A DNA stretch of 64,000 bases from positions 1 to 64,000 of the forward strand of contig JAVKOQ010000016.1 in NCBI GenBank assembly GCA_031835245.1. Reading direction: 5' to 3'. The position numbers were made by a program, and so were the translations under genes. Every line of letters starts with the position of its first letter. Positions within the stretch are counted from its first letter, which is position 1. The stretch comes from Balamuthia mandrillaris (taxonomy: Eukaryota; Discosea; Longamoebia; Balamuthiidae). Of this stretch, positions 26,720-38,055 are shown piece by piece. The notes under the pieces were generated by a model, which did no database searches, had not been told where the DNA came from, and saw only the letters and a program-made list of their open reading frames with translations.

Positions 26720-27125
26720 ACCAGCGGAAGCCCGACATTACCATCCCCATCCTAAGAGTACTACAAGATCCATTGCATTTTTAATGGCACGTGTGTCTTA
26801 CAATTATAATATAATATCGACAATTATAATATAATAATATAATATCGATTCAGAAATCCAATCAAAAATCAAAATCAATCAACTATATTACTTGATCTCC
26901 CGATATGATCTCACCTTAAATCTTCTCTCTCCTCTCCTCGCCCATCTCTTGGCTCCTCTCTTCTCTCTGCTCTCTTCCTCTCTTCTCTCTTCTCGCTTCT
27001 TCTTTCTCCAGTCTCACACACGCCTCATTCCACCTCAGGCGCTCAGCGCTACAAGAAAGAGAAGAAATGATGACAAACCAGATTACGATGAAAGAAGAAG
27101 AGAAGCGTCCCCTTCTCGGCTAGTT
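26720..27125. other. gap with an AT direct repeat and a CT-rich stretch
   Basis: Two near-identical AT-rich units (CAATTATAATATAAT followed by ATCGA) lie side by side at about 26800-26847. CT-rich sequence runs from 26915 to 27010. No gene is seen. Confidence 0.4.
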
Positions 27126-28658
27126 TTATTTGCCTTGCTGCATGCGTCTTCTCCGTTTTCCAGGCCTGTTCTTGTTGACATTCTTCTTGGCACCAGGGAC
27201 ATGAGGCAACGTCTTTGTGTTGTTGCGTTTGTTGTAGCCGGACATGCTGGCGGCAGAGTCGGCGGAGTTGCTCTTGGAGAAGCGCTTCTGTCCGCCGAAC
27301 CCATATTTCTCGTTCTTCTTTTGTCGTTTGGTGTTCTTTCTTCCTCCACTGTTTTAAATAGGAGAGGGAAGAGGGAAGAGGGAAGAGGGAAGAGGGAAGA
27401 GGGAAGAGGGAAGAGGGAAGAGAGACAAAAGAATAGACAGGGATTAGAGCATTGCGAACTATGAAAGGCAAAGAGTACAAGAGAGAAAGAGATGGAGGTG
27501 GGAACACGCACTCATTGCTTTGCTTTCGCTTCTTGCCTTTATTGTCGGCTTCGTCTTCTGGCGAAAGAAGATCCACCGAAAAGTCTTCGGTGTTGTTGCC
27601 TTGTTTTCGTTCTGCAAACAAAAAAGAGAGAAAAAGGACGAAATAAGAAACGTAAAAACATAAGCGAGGGAAAGAGAAAAAGGGGACCTTTTCGCCATTG
27701 TTTGATAGCTTCCAACTGCTGTTTCTTCTGTTTCGCTCGCTCTTGTTGCTTCTCTGCTTGTACCTGCTTGCCAAACTTCTTCAATTCTCTTTGCTTCCTC
27801 TTCTCTGCAGCTACTTCCAAGTTCTTCTTCTCCGAGAGCAACTTGGCCCGAACTTTCTTCATGTGTTGATCCGATTTAACCTATTCACAAAAAGGAGGAG
27901 ATCGAGAAGAAAAGAGAGAAACAACAAGAAAGCACAAAAAGAAGAAGAACAAGAATAGAAACGTCGTTCGGGGCGTTGCAACAAGAGTCAGAACGAAAGA
28001 GAGATTATGATAAGCGAAAGTAGCAACAAACTAGAAGAGAAGAACAAGAGATGCAGATAACGAGAACAGCGAAAGAGAAGACAGCTTGAGAACGAGGAGA
28101 AAAAAAGTACCATCTCCGCAAAATAGTCATCAGGACGTTTGTGAGGTATGCCGAGGTCCTCGAACCGTATGCAAGACTGCGCTACAGCCTCAAGCGCTTG
28201 TTTGTAGCTTTAAAACCACAACAAGAAAGATCAGCAAAGATACATTTAACACCAAAATGGAAGAAGAGAGGAACACTCACAAAGCGGCTTCGCGTTGGAG
28301 GTCATCGTGAACGTCCGGAACGGCCTCTTCTTCCTCAAAGGTGTGGTCCAAGCGTTCTATCCACTCGATCTCACGGCCTCCACCCAGAACAATGTCCTCC
28401 AACTTGCTCAACAAGCCCGCCTGTTCGACATCGAAAAGGCATTCCAGCGAGAATGGATGAAGAAGGTTTGGTTTTAAGATGAGATGAAAAGTAACCGAAA
28501 CAAGAAGCGAAGAAAAAATGTTTATCAATTTTTTGCAAAACTCAAACCTGGTTATTGATGTAAGCAGTGGAAAAGTCCAACACGCCCTCATGTTCCCCGT
28601 TCGGGTGGTCCTCCGCGGCGGCATTTCCCTCCACTACGTTCATTTCGTCGTCGCTCAT
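27126..28658 (-). CDS. EBP2: rRNA-processing protein EBP2 (EBNA1BP2 homologue)
   Basis: Six exons (28658-28548, 28420-28281, 28207-28111, 27880-27688, 27611-27512, 27348-27126) give 287 residues with perfect phases. Family landmarks in order are DLQREAAFYKQALEAV, HKRPDDYFAEMVKSDQHM, KKFGKQVQAEKQQER, and a C-terminal basic block with YGFGGQKRFSKSN and RPGKRRR. EBP2 is a nucleolar factor needed for maturation of 27S pre-rRNA and 60S subunit assembly, and binds Rrs1 and pre-ribosomes. Length and architecture match the family, including the coiled, Lys-rich middle and the acidic N-terminus. The start ATG at 28658 opens an acidic leader typical of the family. A TGTCGACA palindrome lies 162 bp upstream, in the gap shared with the divergent BTB gene. 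Confidence 0.95.
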
Positions 28659-29084
28659 CTCCTCCTTCTCTCTTCCTTTTTTTTTTTGCTTTTCTTCTTT
28701 TCTTCTTTCTTTTCAAACGACTCCTCAATCACATCGGTGACGTCATCATATTTATCATGACGTCGCGAATGTTTTTCATTCAACCTATTTTTACCTTCGC
28801 TGGGAGTTGAACCAACGATTGTCGACAGAAAAATATCGCAAGCAAAAAAAAGAAGAGCGCAGGACAGGGGCTGGCGATGAAGAAGGACAACGACGTGGAA
28901 GGTGGGCGGAGATGTGCAGGACAGGGGCTAGTGATGAAGAAGAGGCAAACCCACAGACAACCCATGGCATACCAACCAAAAACGAAGAGAAAGAAGAGGG
29001 AAATGATGAAAATACAACACATCTCTTTATAACAACAGCTTTTGCTCTTCTTTTTTTTTTCATCTCTAACACGTTCGTTCCACG
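28659..29084. promoter_or_regulatory. divergent promoter gap of EBP2 and the BTB gene, with TGTCGACA
   Basis: A perfect TGTCGACA is at 28820-28827. The gap also contains two near copies of a GACAGGGGCTgGcGATGAAGA-like unit (about 28862-28881 and 28920-28939). No gene is seen. Confidence 0.45.
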
Positions 29085-29837
29085 ATGGCTTCCTCCTCTA
29101 CACCTACTGCTGCCACGACAGCTACCACCACCGGCGAACAGGCCAAAACCAGCAGCGCAGCTTCTACCAGCTCCTCTCCTTCCTCCCCATTCAAGCCTCT
29201 TCCCTTCGACCCTCGCTTTGAGGACCCAAATCATGGCGACCTGACCGTGGTCATCAACCACTGCGTTCGCTTCCACGTCCACCGTTTGGTGTTGTGTCTG
29301 GCCTCGCCTGTCTTCCGTGCCATGCTCGAAGGAGGAATGAAGGAGTCCCATCAGCACGAAATCCACCTTCAAGAGGACCCAAAGCATGCTCCGGTCTTCG
29401 GCCAGCTGCTCTCCTTCTTGTATCCCTACGAGCACACTGAGGTCAACGCGGATAATGTCCAGGGCTTGCTCCACTTTGCGGACAAATATCAGTTCTCTTC
29501 CAACGTGAAGAAAGCCTGTGAGGTCTTTCTTCTGACGCAACCAGAGTCTTGGGTCCAACTGCTGACCGCACAGCGGTACGGCCTCAAGAAGTTGTTGGAG
29601 AAGCAGGCGGCGTGGGCCACCTGCAACCTGCCATCAAGGGTAGGGGACGCTTCTCGGAGACTGCAGCAGTTGGATGTGGACGCATGCCGTTTGATGTTGG
29701 ACCACGTGTGCAAAAAGCTCAGAAGGCTATCGTATCTCCCCACGTGTGTTGGTATGGAAAGTAGCTTTGGTAGCAAAACTGAACCCTCCTTTGCGGCTGT
29801 GAAACGCTCCTCCATCACCGAACTGCTTTTCAACTAA
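29085..29837 (+). CDS. BTB/POZ-domain protein, intronless
   Basis: One open frame of 250 residues starts at ATG 29085. A Ser/Thr/Ala-rich N-terminus of about 45 residues precedes a BTB fold: DLTVVINHCVRFHVHRLVL, SPVFRAMLEGGMKES, HEIHLQED, then LLSFLYPYEHTEV, LLHFADKYQF and VKKACEVFLL. The remaining about 100 residues form a BACK-like helical region with no further recognised domain. BTB proteins of this size generally serve as Cullin-3 adaptors or oligomerisation modules; which one applies cannot be told. GC content is higher than in the flanks and there is no intron, unlike most neighbours. Confidence 0.88.
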   Translation: MASSSTPTAATTATTTGEQAKTSSAASTSSSPSSPFKPLPFDPRFEDPNHGDLTVVINHCVRFHVHRLVLCLASPVFRAMLEGGMKESHQHEIHLQEDPKHAPVFGQLLSFLYPYEHTEVNADNVQGLLHFADKYQFSSNVKKACEVFLLTQPESWVQLLTAQRYGLKKLLEKQAAWATCNLPSRVGDASRRLQQLDVDACRLMLDHVCKKLRRLSYLPTCVGMESSFGSKTEPSFAAVKRSSITELLFN

Positions 29838-30550
29838 ATGGTTTTTGCTTATCTCCCTCTTCACTCTCAATGCACACTTGATCTTCTGCCATGTCACCCC
29901 ACTCACCATAAGAGAGAGTAAGGAGGGAACAATCATAATAAACTCTTCTTATATGTTCAGACTACCTTCGTGGCGCTTCCTCCATTATTAGCAGCCCCTT
30001 CTAAAGTCTCCAAAGCCCTGGTCCCAGGGCAGGGCCTGCGAATAAGCAGCAGTAGAAGAGGGATGCCAGGGAGTTATGCCCCATTGTTGAAACCAATGCG
30101 TCTCCTTCAAGGACGCTAAGAGCTGCGATTGCACACAGTTCGTTCGCTGCTTTCTGTTTCCATATGTTGACCAGAAACTTTGTAAATGTTTACATCCACG
30201 ATAACAACAACAAGAACACGCAAACCTAGTGGAATGGAGGCACTCTGCTGGCATGAAAACTAGTTTACCACTTGCTTTGGTACGGGATTATCTGCTCGAA
30301 TATGCCTCTTATCCACTCTCTTGTCTGCTGGGATTCATCTCCTATCCACTCTCCTATCCGCTGAAATCGTTCTGCTCTCTTATCCTCTCTCTTATCCTCT
30401 CTTTGCAGTGGGCAAAATGCATTCTGCTCTCTTATCCTCTCTCTTATCCTCTCTAGAGTTTTACACTCGTCGACAATAAAACTCCAAGAGTTTCGCTTCC
30501 CTGTTACCAATCAAAAATCAGACAATTATAAGAGTAGTACTACTACCGGG
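29838..30550. other. gap with TTATCCTCTC repeat and CGTCGACA
   Basis: From about 30305 to 30460 there are repeated CTCTTATCC and TATCCACTCTC units. A CGTCGACA palindrome variant lies at 30469-30476, 75 bp before the next start codon. An 88-codon minus frame (30254-29988) has no recognisable domain. Confidence 0.4.
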
Positions 30551-32067
30551 ATGACGGTTCGGAGGGGGTGGCTGCTGCTGGTGTTGCTGGCCTGCACCAG
30601 CGCTTTGCTGGGTGGCATCCACCTCGTGGGGCAGGGTGCGATCGCTGACAATGAACTTGAAGGTGATGTCGTTCAGCGAGAATTACCGCGGGAAGCTCCT
30701 CAAATGAAGATCAGTGTGCTTGACCAAGGGAAGCGGCTGCTTTGGCTGAGCGGGATACAAGATAAGCTCGAAGGTTCGGCCTACCACTTTCTAGTTCTCC
30801 TCCCTTCTTTTATAACTCGGCGTGGTTCTCCTCGCTCTCTTCTCTGTCTTTCTCACTCCTCTATTTCTCGCGATCCTTTTTTTACCAATGCTTAAACCAC
30901 AACAAGGAACAACAAAGTCAAAATACCTCGAATCCAGTGACTTTTATGTTCAGAGTTATCTGGTGGGTCTTCTTTCGGCCAGAGAGAAGGCTCCTTCTGT
31001 GAAACCGGTGCTCATTCTGCAAGGCGACTGGCAAGGAAGAGAGGACTTCCTCCACACCGTCAAAAAGCTTGGCGGAGTTGTTTGGTTCCACAAGCTGTCG
31101 TTTGAGGAGGAGCTGCGCAAGCACAAAGGCAAGTGGCCTCAGGTTGATAACATGTGGGGCTCATTCTTGAAAGTGGACTTACCTCTCATCATGAATGAGA
31201 TTGCACCACTCTTAGGTAATTTGTGCCCATGAATTCATCATTTAACCTCCCATCTCTCTCTCTCTCTCTCTCTTTCTCTCATTACTTCCTCATTTTTCCT
31301 TCAGATTCTTACAAGAGTTTCATAAGAGGAAAATGTGGACAAGAACTATATTCTTTGGACAGATGCTGACGTGATGTTTGAGAAAGACCTGAACTCCAAC
31401 AGCCTCCCCAAGCCAAGACTGTTCAGCGTGGCGCCGGATGCAGCCTTTGATGGCCGACCAGAGAACTTTGGCGTGGTTTACACCAATGTCTCTGCTTATG
31501 CGTCGGTCTTTCCACAGGTTAACATCTCTTCTCTCTCTCTCTCTCACTTTCTATGCTTCTTTAATTCTTAACTGTTTCTACTTATCTTTCTTTGGCTTTA
31601 AGGTGATCGAACATGCAAACAGCAGGAGCTGGCATTATGATATTGCGGACCAAGCGCTGCTGAACGAGGTATTCCAGTCTACCGCTCTTATCTCCCATCT
31701 CCCTAATACGTACAACTACCGGGTCTATTGGGGAAGACCAAAACCTCTCTTATGGAGTCCAGCCTTGCCCCCAGCCATCATTCATTTTCACGGACCCAAA
31801 CCAGAGTTTGCGATCTGTGTTGTGAACGAGCTGAGAGCCCAAGAGCTTTTAGCAACAACAGAAAGCAAGAAGAGCAAGAGGAAGACGAAGGATGAGGAGG
31901 AAGGACAAACGTTGGACGAACAGATCCTGGGCAAGTGCGGAGGACGCCTTGATATTTTGCAGCTGGTGCGTTGGGGGTTCGAAAGGGATGGGGGAGAGTA
32001 TTGGGATGAAGTGGTTGCAAAGTATAGAAGCTATGTTCAGCGTTTAGCATCTAAAAGGAAGTGGTGA
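30551..32067 (+). CDS. type II membrane glycosyltransferase, GT8-like (copy 1 of 3)
   Basis: Exons 30551-30773, 30907-31215, 31327-31517 and 31603-32067 give 395 residues. A short N-terminus is followed by a signal-anchor helix (LLLVLLACTSALLGG) and a stem. The catalytic part has the nucleotide-sugar DxD motif in LWTDADVMF, a GVVYTNVSAY segment, and IIHFHGPKPE, which corresponds to the HxxGxxKPW-type metal-binding motif of family GT8. The C-terminus ends with GFERDGGEYWDEV and KYRSYV, almost identical in the two paralogues at 40-43 kb. The topology fits a Golgi lumenal enzyme adding a sugar to glycoprotein, glycolipid or polysaccharide. Donor and acceptor cannot be predicted. GT8 assignment rests on motifs and is tentative. 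Confidence 0.8.
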
Positions 32068-32621
32068 TTCAAACCTTCTCTTGTCCTTCATTTCTTTCTT
32101 TCTTTGTTTAACTTTTGAACTGATATCAGTGCAAAAAAACACGAGGAGAGAGAGGGGGAAGAGGTTGAGTAAGAGGAGGTGGCAGGAAGGAACGAGCCCC
32201 AATCTACTTCTAAATATGTGAGTATGGTCCTTGCTCATGGGTACCAACTGAATTTCGTTCATCCTCCCCGTTCCCAGCAGTGTCTTTCCAGATGACAGAC
32301 CAAACCTTCAACTGGTGCTCAAGCAACATTCGGTACGAGAGGACTTCCGCGTAGGCTTTCACTTTTAGAGGCCAGAAACTCTTCCTCCTCTCACCAAAAA
32401 GATCTTGTTGTTGCCAAAGGCGAACATCGTGTCCTCCGCAACCACCACAAAACGCGGAGGAGTACCGTGACTTGGGGAAGGTGAGCTCTTGCACCACGTT
32501 GCGAACGTGACCACAGAGATTCCGCGCCTGGTATTGTTTTGCATGATTGGCATACGTTACATCGCTTTCATACGACACATTCTCAACATTGTTTCGCGTT
32601 CATAAAAAACATAAAGAAGAA
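32068..32621. other. gap with a dubious minus-strand frame
   Basis: A 122-codon minus-strand frame (32578-32210) lacks an ATG start and has no recognised domain; other frames overlap it. It may be a real short gene with an unrecognised first exon, but I cannot support that. Confidence 0.3.
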
Positions 32622-33694
32622 ATGGAAGAAGAAACGAAACGATGTGATGGACGAATGGCGAGAGAGTTTTTCCAGAAAGACTGCGTGACCTTGTCTCGCG
32701 CTCTTCTGGGGCGTGTCCTCGTTCGCGTGCTGGAAGATGGCACCCGCCTCTCCGGTCGCATCGTCGAAGTGGAAGCCTACCTCGGCGGGGAAGACCGAGC
32801 CGCTCATTCCTTCCTGAACCGCCTCACCGAGAAGAACAAAAGCATGTTTCTTCCTCCAGGTTCGTGTTGCCTTTCTTTTTGCTTTCTTTCTTCTTTTTCC
32901 ATCTAAACAACAAAGAAAAAAGGGTATTCATATGTTTATAAGTCTTTTAAGGGAAAGAACGATTGTTTTAACATAACGAGTGACGAGGAAGGCATTCCTG
33001 CTGCTGTTTTGATACGCGCTCTGGAACCTCTCGGTATCCTCCTCTCCCTTCCTTCTTCTTCTTCTTCTTCTTCGTCTCTTTGATTTTTTGTTTAATGTCT
33101 GCTTGTTAAAAATAATTAATTTAAACAGAAGGAGAAGAACAAATGTACAAGAATAGAAGAGAGGCGGTCGGTTGCACCAAGTTCAAGCGCAACAGTCTTT
33201 GTGCTGGTCCCGCTCGTCTCTGCCAATCGCTTCGCATCACTAGAGAGGAGTTTGACGGAGTGGATCTCACCGACGCAGACTCGCTTCTCTTTCTCGAATG
33301 TCTCTGTTGTCCAAAAACAAGAACGAAAACGAAGAAGTTACGTTTCGGAAGAATGCAAATGACAAAACAGAAAGCCAAAGAAGACGTTGAGAATGAAAAA
33401 GAGACAGAAGAAGAACGAGAAGAAGAAGAAGAAGAAGAAGAAGAAGAAGAAGAAGAAGAAGAACAAGAAGAACAAGAAGAAGAAGAGGAAGAGGCAGAAG
33501 AAAAAGAAGATATAGTAAGCACACCTCGGATTAATATTGCGTATGCGGGGGAATGGGCCTACAAAGAGCTGCGTTTCTGCCTTCGCAACAAGAACCAATA
33601 CTTGAGCTTTCCTATCAACGGAACTTTATCTCCTCTTTCTCCTGTCATGCTGTTCTCTCCTTCCTCTTCCTCAACAAACTCGTTATCTTCTTAA
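32622..33694 (+). CDS. MPG: alkyladenine (3-methyladenine) DNA glycosylase, AAG family
   Basis: Exons 32622-32859, 32923-33033 and 33129-33694 give 304 residues. Family motifs: ALLGRVLVRVLEDG, GRIVEVEAYLG with the catalytic Glu, DRAAHSF, the MFLPPG/GYSYVYKSF turn, DCFNITSDEEG, AVLIRALEPL, and a substrate-pocket block NSLCAGPARLCQSL. The protein removes alkylated purines in base-excision repair in the nucleus. An insert of about 33 mostly Glu residues encoded by a GAA repeat (33410-33500) lies between the core and the last core strands (RINIAYAGEWAYKELRF). It is an expansion not found in the family core. ATG 32622 is chosen as the first in frame; the one at 32655 is an alternative. The stop is only 4 bp from that of the convergent RUN-FYVE gene. 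Confidence 0.92.
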
Positions 33695-33698
33695 CCTT

Positions 33699-33884
33699 TC
33701 ATTGGTGATGGTTAACGTCGTCCTCTTCTCCTTTGTACGCTTTGAGAGATTCGTCGATGTAACGACCCCAACAATCGGTACAAATGATGGATGGCTTCTT
33801 CTTGCCTTCCAAAAGAAGTTTATGTTTGCAACATTCTGCACAGAAACTCCTGGAATAGATATTTGGAGAATTAAAGGAAAGAAG

Positions 33885-33939
<55 letters not shown>

Positions 33940-36800
33940 GGAGAAGGAGAGAACGTAAGAAAGTTACAAGAAATTAAAAGCGGAACGGAGAAGTATATAC
34001 CCAGCACAAATCCTACAATGATGCCGCCGCAAAACGACCGTGAACTTTGCTTCACACCGAGTGCAAGCTTTCTTCTTCTGCCACTTACTCTTCGGAGCTG
34101 CTTTCGGTCTCGCTCCTTGTTCTCTCTTTGGTTGGAGTTGAGAATTGTTTTGTTTTTCGTAATTGTTGATGAGGACCATGCCTAACCCAGATGAAGTGGA
34201 TGGTGGTAAGGAAGGAGATGAAGCAGTTCCAAAAAGTTGTTCTTCGTCATCATCTTCATCTGCATCCAAAATGATGACTTCCTCGTCGTCAAAGTTTACA
34301 ATGTCGTCTTCATCGTTTTCTTCATTTTTGTTGTTATGAATAACTTCTTCTATTCCGCTTGGCCTATTGGCTAAACGAAAGAGATTGTCACACTCCTCCA
34401 TCCACTTCTGTTTCAGGCTTTGAGAGATAATGTCCTCTGCTTCTGTCTTGTTTTCTTCTTTGTTCTTTATTGTTGGTATTGCTTTCACTTCAGTTATTTG
34501 TTGTTGTTGCAAAGAAGAAGAAGCAGAAGCAGAAGACGAAGACGAAGACGAAGACGAAGACGAAGATGAAGATGAAGATGAAGATGAAGATGAAGATGAA
34601 GATGAAGATGAAGATGAAGATGAAGATGAAGATGAAGATGAAGATGAAGATGAAGGGGTCTTATTTGCAGTTGAAGAAGGTTCTTGTTGAATAACAGGTG
34701 TTGAAGTAGAAGAAGCTGCAGTAGTAGTGGGGAGAGTGCCAGAAAACGAATTCGAAGCACTTCGTGGTTGACAGAATGTTTTGGCTCTTTGTGCTCGAAT
34801 ATTTTGTGCTCTTTCTCCGATAATAACGTTTCTTCTTCCGTTTCTGACGGTATCGGCGCTCAACAGAAGCGATTGACGCCAATTTCCAACACGTTTGTGT
34901 TGCTGCAGTTGGGTTGTGTTGTTATTAATGAAAGATGCAGTTGGAGCAAAGCGAGATAATGACGTCTCAGTTTGTGATCTGCGCCGTTCGTTGTTTTCTA
35001 CTGTTGTTGAAGAAGAAGGGAGTGGATGTTGTTCTCTCGCTGTTTCTTTTTCTTGGTGTTTACTCTCTTCCTGTGTGTTGTGCTGTTTCGTTTCTTTGCT
35101 TTCTTCGTTTGCACTTAGTGTTTCTTCTGTTTTTTCTTCTTCTTCTTTCTCGTCATCTTTCATAGATTCCATTAACTTTCGTTTGCGCTCCATCAAAGCA
35201 GCAACTTGTTGTTCCAAATCTTCGACCGTGTCTCGAAATGATCCTACTTGTAGTTCATCGTCCTCTGCAGTTTCTGTCGTTTTGCTATTTTGTATTTCTT
35301 GAGATAGAGCAGAAATCGGGATAGAGGAAGATGGAAGAGGAATAGAGGGAGATAAAGGAGGTGATGTTGTCGTTTCTGCGGATGTACATTCTCCGTAAGC
35401 TTGTTTGTGCTCTTCTTTTTTCTCTTCACTTTCTTGGTTTGCGTTGTCTTTTGGTTGTTCATCATTACCGTTGTTATTTCCTTCGGCGACTGTTTGTTCT
35501 TTTTCTCGTGTTTGTTGGTTGCTCACCACATCATCGTTCGTCATTGGAGCTTGCTCCACAATCGCAGTTTTCCGTTTCACCGTTCGTCGTTTGTTCGCAG
35601 CGCCTCTTCTCTTTCTTTCCACGATCACTTCATCCTCTTTTGATGTCGCTGCTTCTACACTATCTTCTCTTTCTTTCTCTTTCTTCTTTTCATCCGCTCG
35701 GTCCATCGCTGCTGCAACAGCAGCAACTCCTTCTGTCAATGTGGCCATCACCACCTCTAATTCCGCGATGGAGCGTTGATCCGCTTGCAGGTGATGTGGA
35801 TTGGCCACTTCCAGTTGTAAGAGCATGGACTCGAGGCCCATTAGCAGTTGGAGTAACGTTTGCATATCCTCTTGGTTGCGCAGAAAGGCGTACTCATCAT
35901 ACCATTCGCTTTATTTGTTTACGACAAGCAAATTAGAAGAAATCAAATGGAAGAAGATGGTAGTGAAGAAGCAGCACAAGGAAGCGGGGAAGAAGAAGAA
36001 GAAGAAGAAGAAGAAAACAAGCACAAGAAGAAGAAGAAGAAGAAGAAGAAGAAGAAGAACAAGAACAAGAACAAGAACAAGAACGAATAAACAGAAACTA
36101 ACCTAACGTGCTTGTTGCTGCTCATCCGCTTGAGGCATCCCCGCAACAGTCCATGGTTTAGAACGGCACGTAGGAACGCTCTTCCTCTCCCGTCATCCGT
36201 TCCAATAGCAGCAATTCCTTTCACTTGCGTCACCACCTTTTCCTCCGTCACCGTTTCATTCTCTTCTTCTCCAGGGCCCTCTACTCTTCCTCTTCCTTTT
36301 TCTGCTTCCTTCTCCTCTCCTCTTTCTTTAGTTACTTCTTCTGCATCCTCCACCTCCTCCTTTTGTGCTCCTGCTTTCAAGATACTCACCCGAATGCTGC
36401 TCGTTCTTCGCACGAAACTGTTGAGCACTCCCTCCACTTTGCTCTTCTCCTCCGAAGCAGAGGAAGCGGAGGAGGAGGAGGTCGAGGAAGCAAAGAAGAT
36501 CCGCTCGCAGTAATTCCAAAAGCAGTTCTCCTGGCGGGCCATCCGGTGGTTCAGCAGCTGCTCCAGGGTGGAGAGGAAGAGGGGCACGCCGTCCGTGTCC
36601 TCCTCCACCAGCACGCGGCGGGAGGAGGGCGTGCCGATCCAGTGGTCCCCTCCCCCTCCTCGCCCGTGGCCTCCTCCCAACACGGCGGCAGAGAGGATCT
36701 GACGCAGAGCGGACTTGAGCTGGGAGAGATAACGCTTTCTCTCTTGTTGGCAACGAAGCGAGGTCGCATCTTTTTTTACATAAAAAGGGAGTATTTAGCG

Positions 36801-36834
<34 letters not shown>

Positions 36835-36891
36835 AAGGAGAGAGAAGAGGGAAAGGAAGAAAGTACTCGCAGCGGAACTCCAGGGCTCCAT
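33699..36891 (-). CDS. RUN-FYVE protein (RUFY-like endosomal adaptor)
   Basis: Exons 36891-36867, 36769-36103, 35908-34001 and 33849-33699 give 916 residues with consistent phases. An N-terminal RUN domain spans about residues 10-275 (LKSALRQIL, ENCFWNYCERIF, GRGRAFLRAVLNHGLLRG, SEWYDEYAFLRNQED, LLMGLESMLLQLEV). A long linker follows, with a short coiled coil (VEDLEQQVAALMERKRKLM), acidic blocks and a run of more than 30 Ser encoded by a GAAGAT-type repeat (about 34535-34655 on the plus strand). The C-terminal FYVE finger has the RRHHCRIC core and paired Cys (CTRC, FCAECC, CTDCW). FYVE binds phosphatidylinositol 3-phosphate on endosomes, and RUN binds Rab or Rap-type GTPases or kinesin. The short first exon MEPWSSAA is supported by phase. 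Confidence 0.9.
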
Positions 36892-37294
36892 CCTTTCTTT
36901 CTTTCTGTTTGGCGGTGGTCACTCTGTCGTGTCGTCCTTGGGAGAGGTCTTTCCTGATTTTTACCTTTGGCTCCCAAGATTTCGACAATTTTCGCCTTGG
37001 TTCAAAGTACTCAGGTCCTGGTTTCCTTCAAACGAAACATAGTGCTGGAGCTGGTGTTAACCTTGGTTGGGGTACTCATCCGCGGCAATGTAACGTGCCA
37101 AAGTTTTGCGCACGGTTGCGCACGACTGTTTTTCCTTCCTGGACAATTTCATCACACAAACCAAAGCGCACCTTGTGATCTTTGCTCCCCAAATGCTCCA
37201 CAGCGGATGCCCTCTCCTGATATTCGAAACAAGGCTCACCATCTGCATTTGTTACACCAAAAAAGTACAGTAAGGAACAACAACAACAAAAAAA
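36892..37294. other. divergent promoter gap between RUN-FYVE and F-box/RasGAP genes
   Basis: Open frames exist on both strands (a minus frame at 36988-36776 and a plus frame from 36967), but none carries a domain and all overlap gene starts. Confidence 0.4.
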
Positions 37295-38019
37295 GTGATG
37301 AAGAAAGGGACAACAGCCACAAAGCCCTGTGTGTGGAGTGTGGACGAGCTGGCGCTCCACGTCTTTGGCTACGTGCCTCCCCTGGACCTCTGTCGCTCCG
37401 TTCGCCTCGTCTGCAGGCACTTTCACGCCCTCTCCCACGAGGACGCCCTCTGGCGGCGCCTCTGCCTCGCTGGTTTGTTGCCACCGCCCTTTGGCTTTGA
37501 TGAAGATGAAAAAGAAGAGGAAGAGGGCAAGGAAGCAGCAGAAGAGGAGGAGGAGGAAGAAGGAGGAGGAAGAGACGAAACAAAAGAATGGCTGGCCAAG
37601 TGGCTCGCCTTGCAAAGAGAACATCCTTCGCTTCTGCTTCAACGACCGTTTTGTTCTTTCTCCTCTGCTTCCTCGTCTCCGCTCTCGTGGCATGTCATTT
37701 GGCGGCAGCTCTTTTGGTTGGCACCGCGGGTGAACCGTGTTTGCAAGCGTTTGGGGCCTCCGTATGCCTCCTCTTCTTCGTTTCATTCTTTTTTGACAGT
37801 TTAGTACCGTTCTTTTCTTCCTGCTCTGCTTCGTCTCTTCTGCTTCTCTCTTTCTGTCCCTCCTCTCTCTCTCTCCTCACTTTCGCCCTCTCTGCTCTCT
37901 GCTCTCTGCTCTCTGCTCTCTGCTCTCTGCTCTCTGCTCTCTGCTCTCTGCTCTCTGCTCTCTGCTCTCTGCTCTCTGCTCTCTGCTCTCTGCTCTCTGC
38001 GCTCTGCTCTCTGCTCTCT

Positions 38020-38055
<36 letters not shown>

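Noticed and set aside
32210-32578. 122-codon minus-strand frame between the glycosyltransferase and glycosylase genes
   Set aside because: It starts without ATG, has no recognised domain, and competing frames overlap it.
36776-37248. Minus-strand frames upstream of the RUN-FYVE start that look like extra N-terminal exons
   Set aside because: The frames do not join in phase to the RUN exon, whereas the short exon at 36891-36867 does, and part of the stretch would overlap the promoter of the F-box/RasGAP gene.
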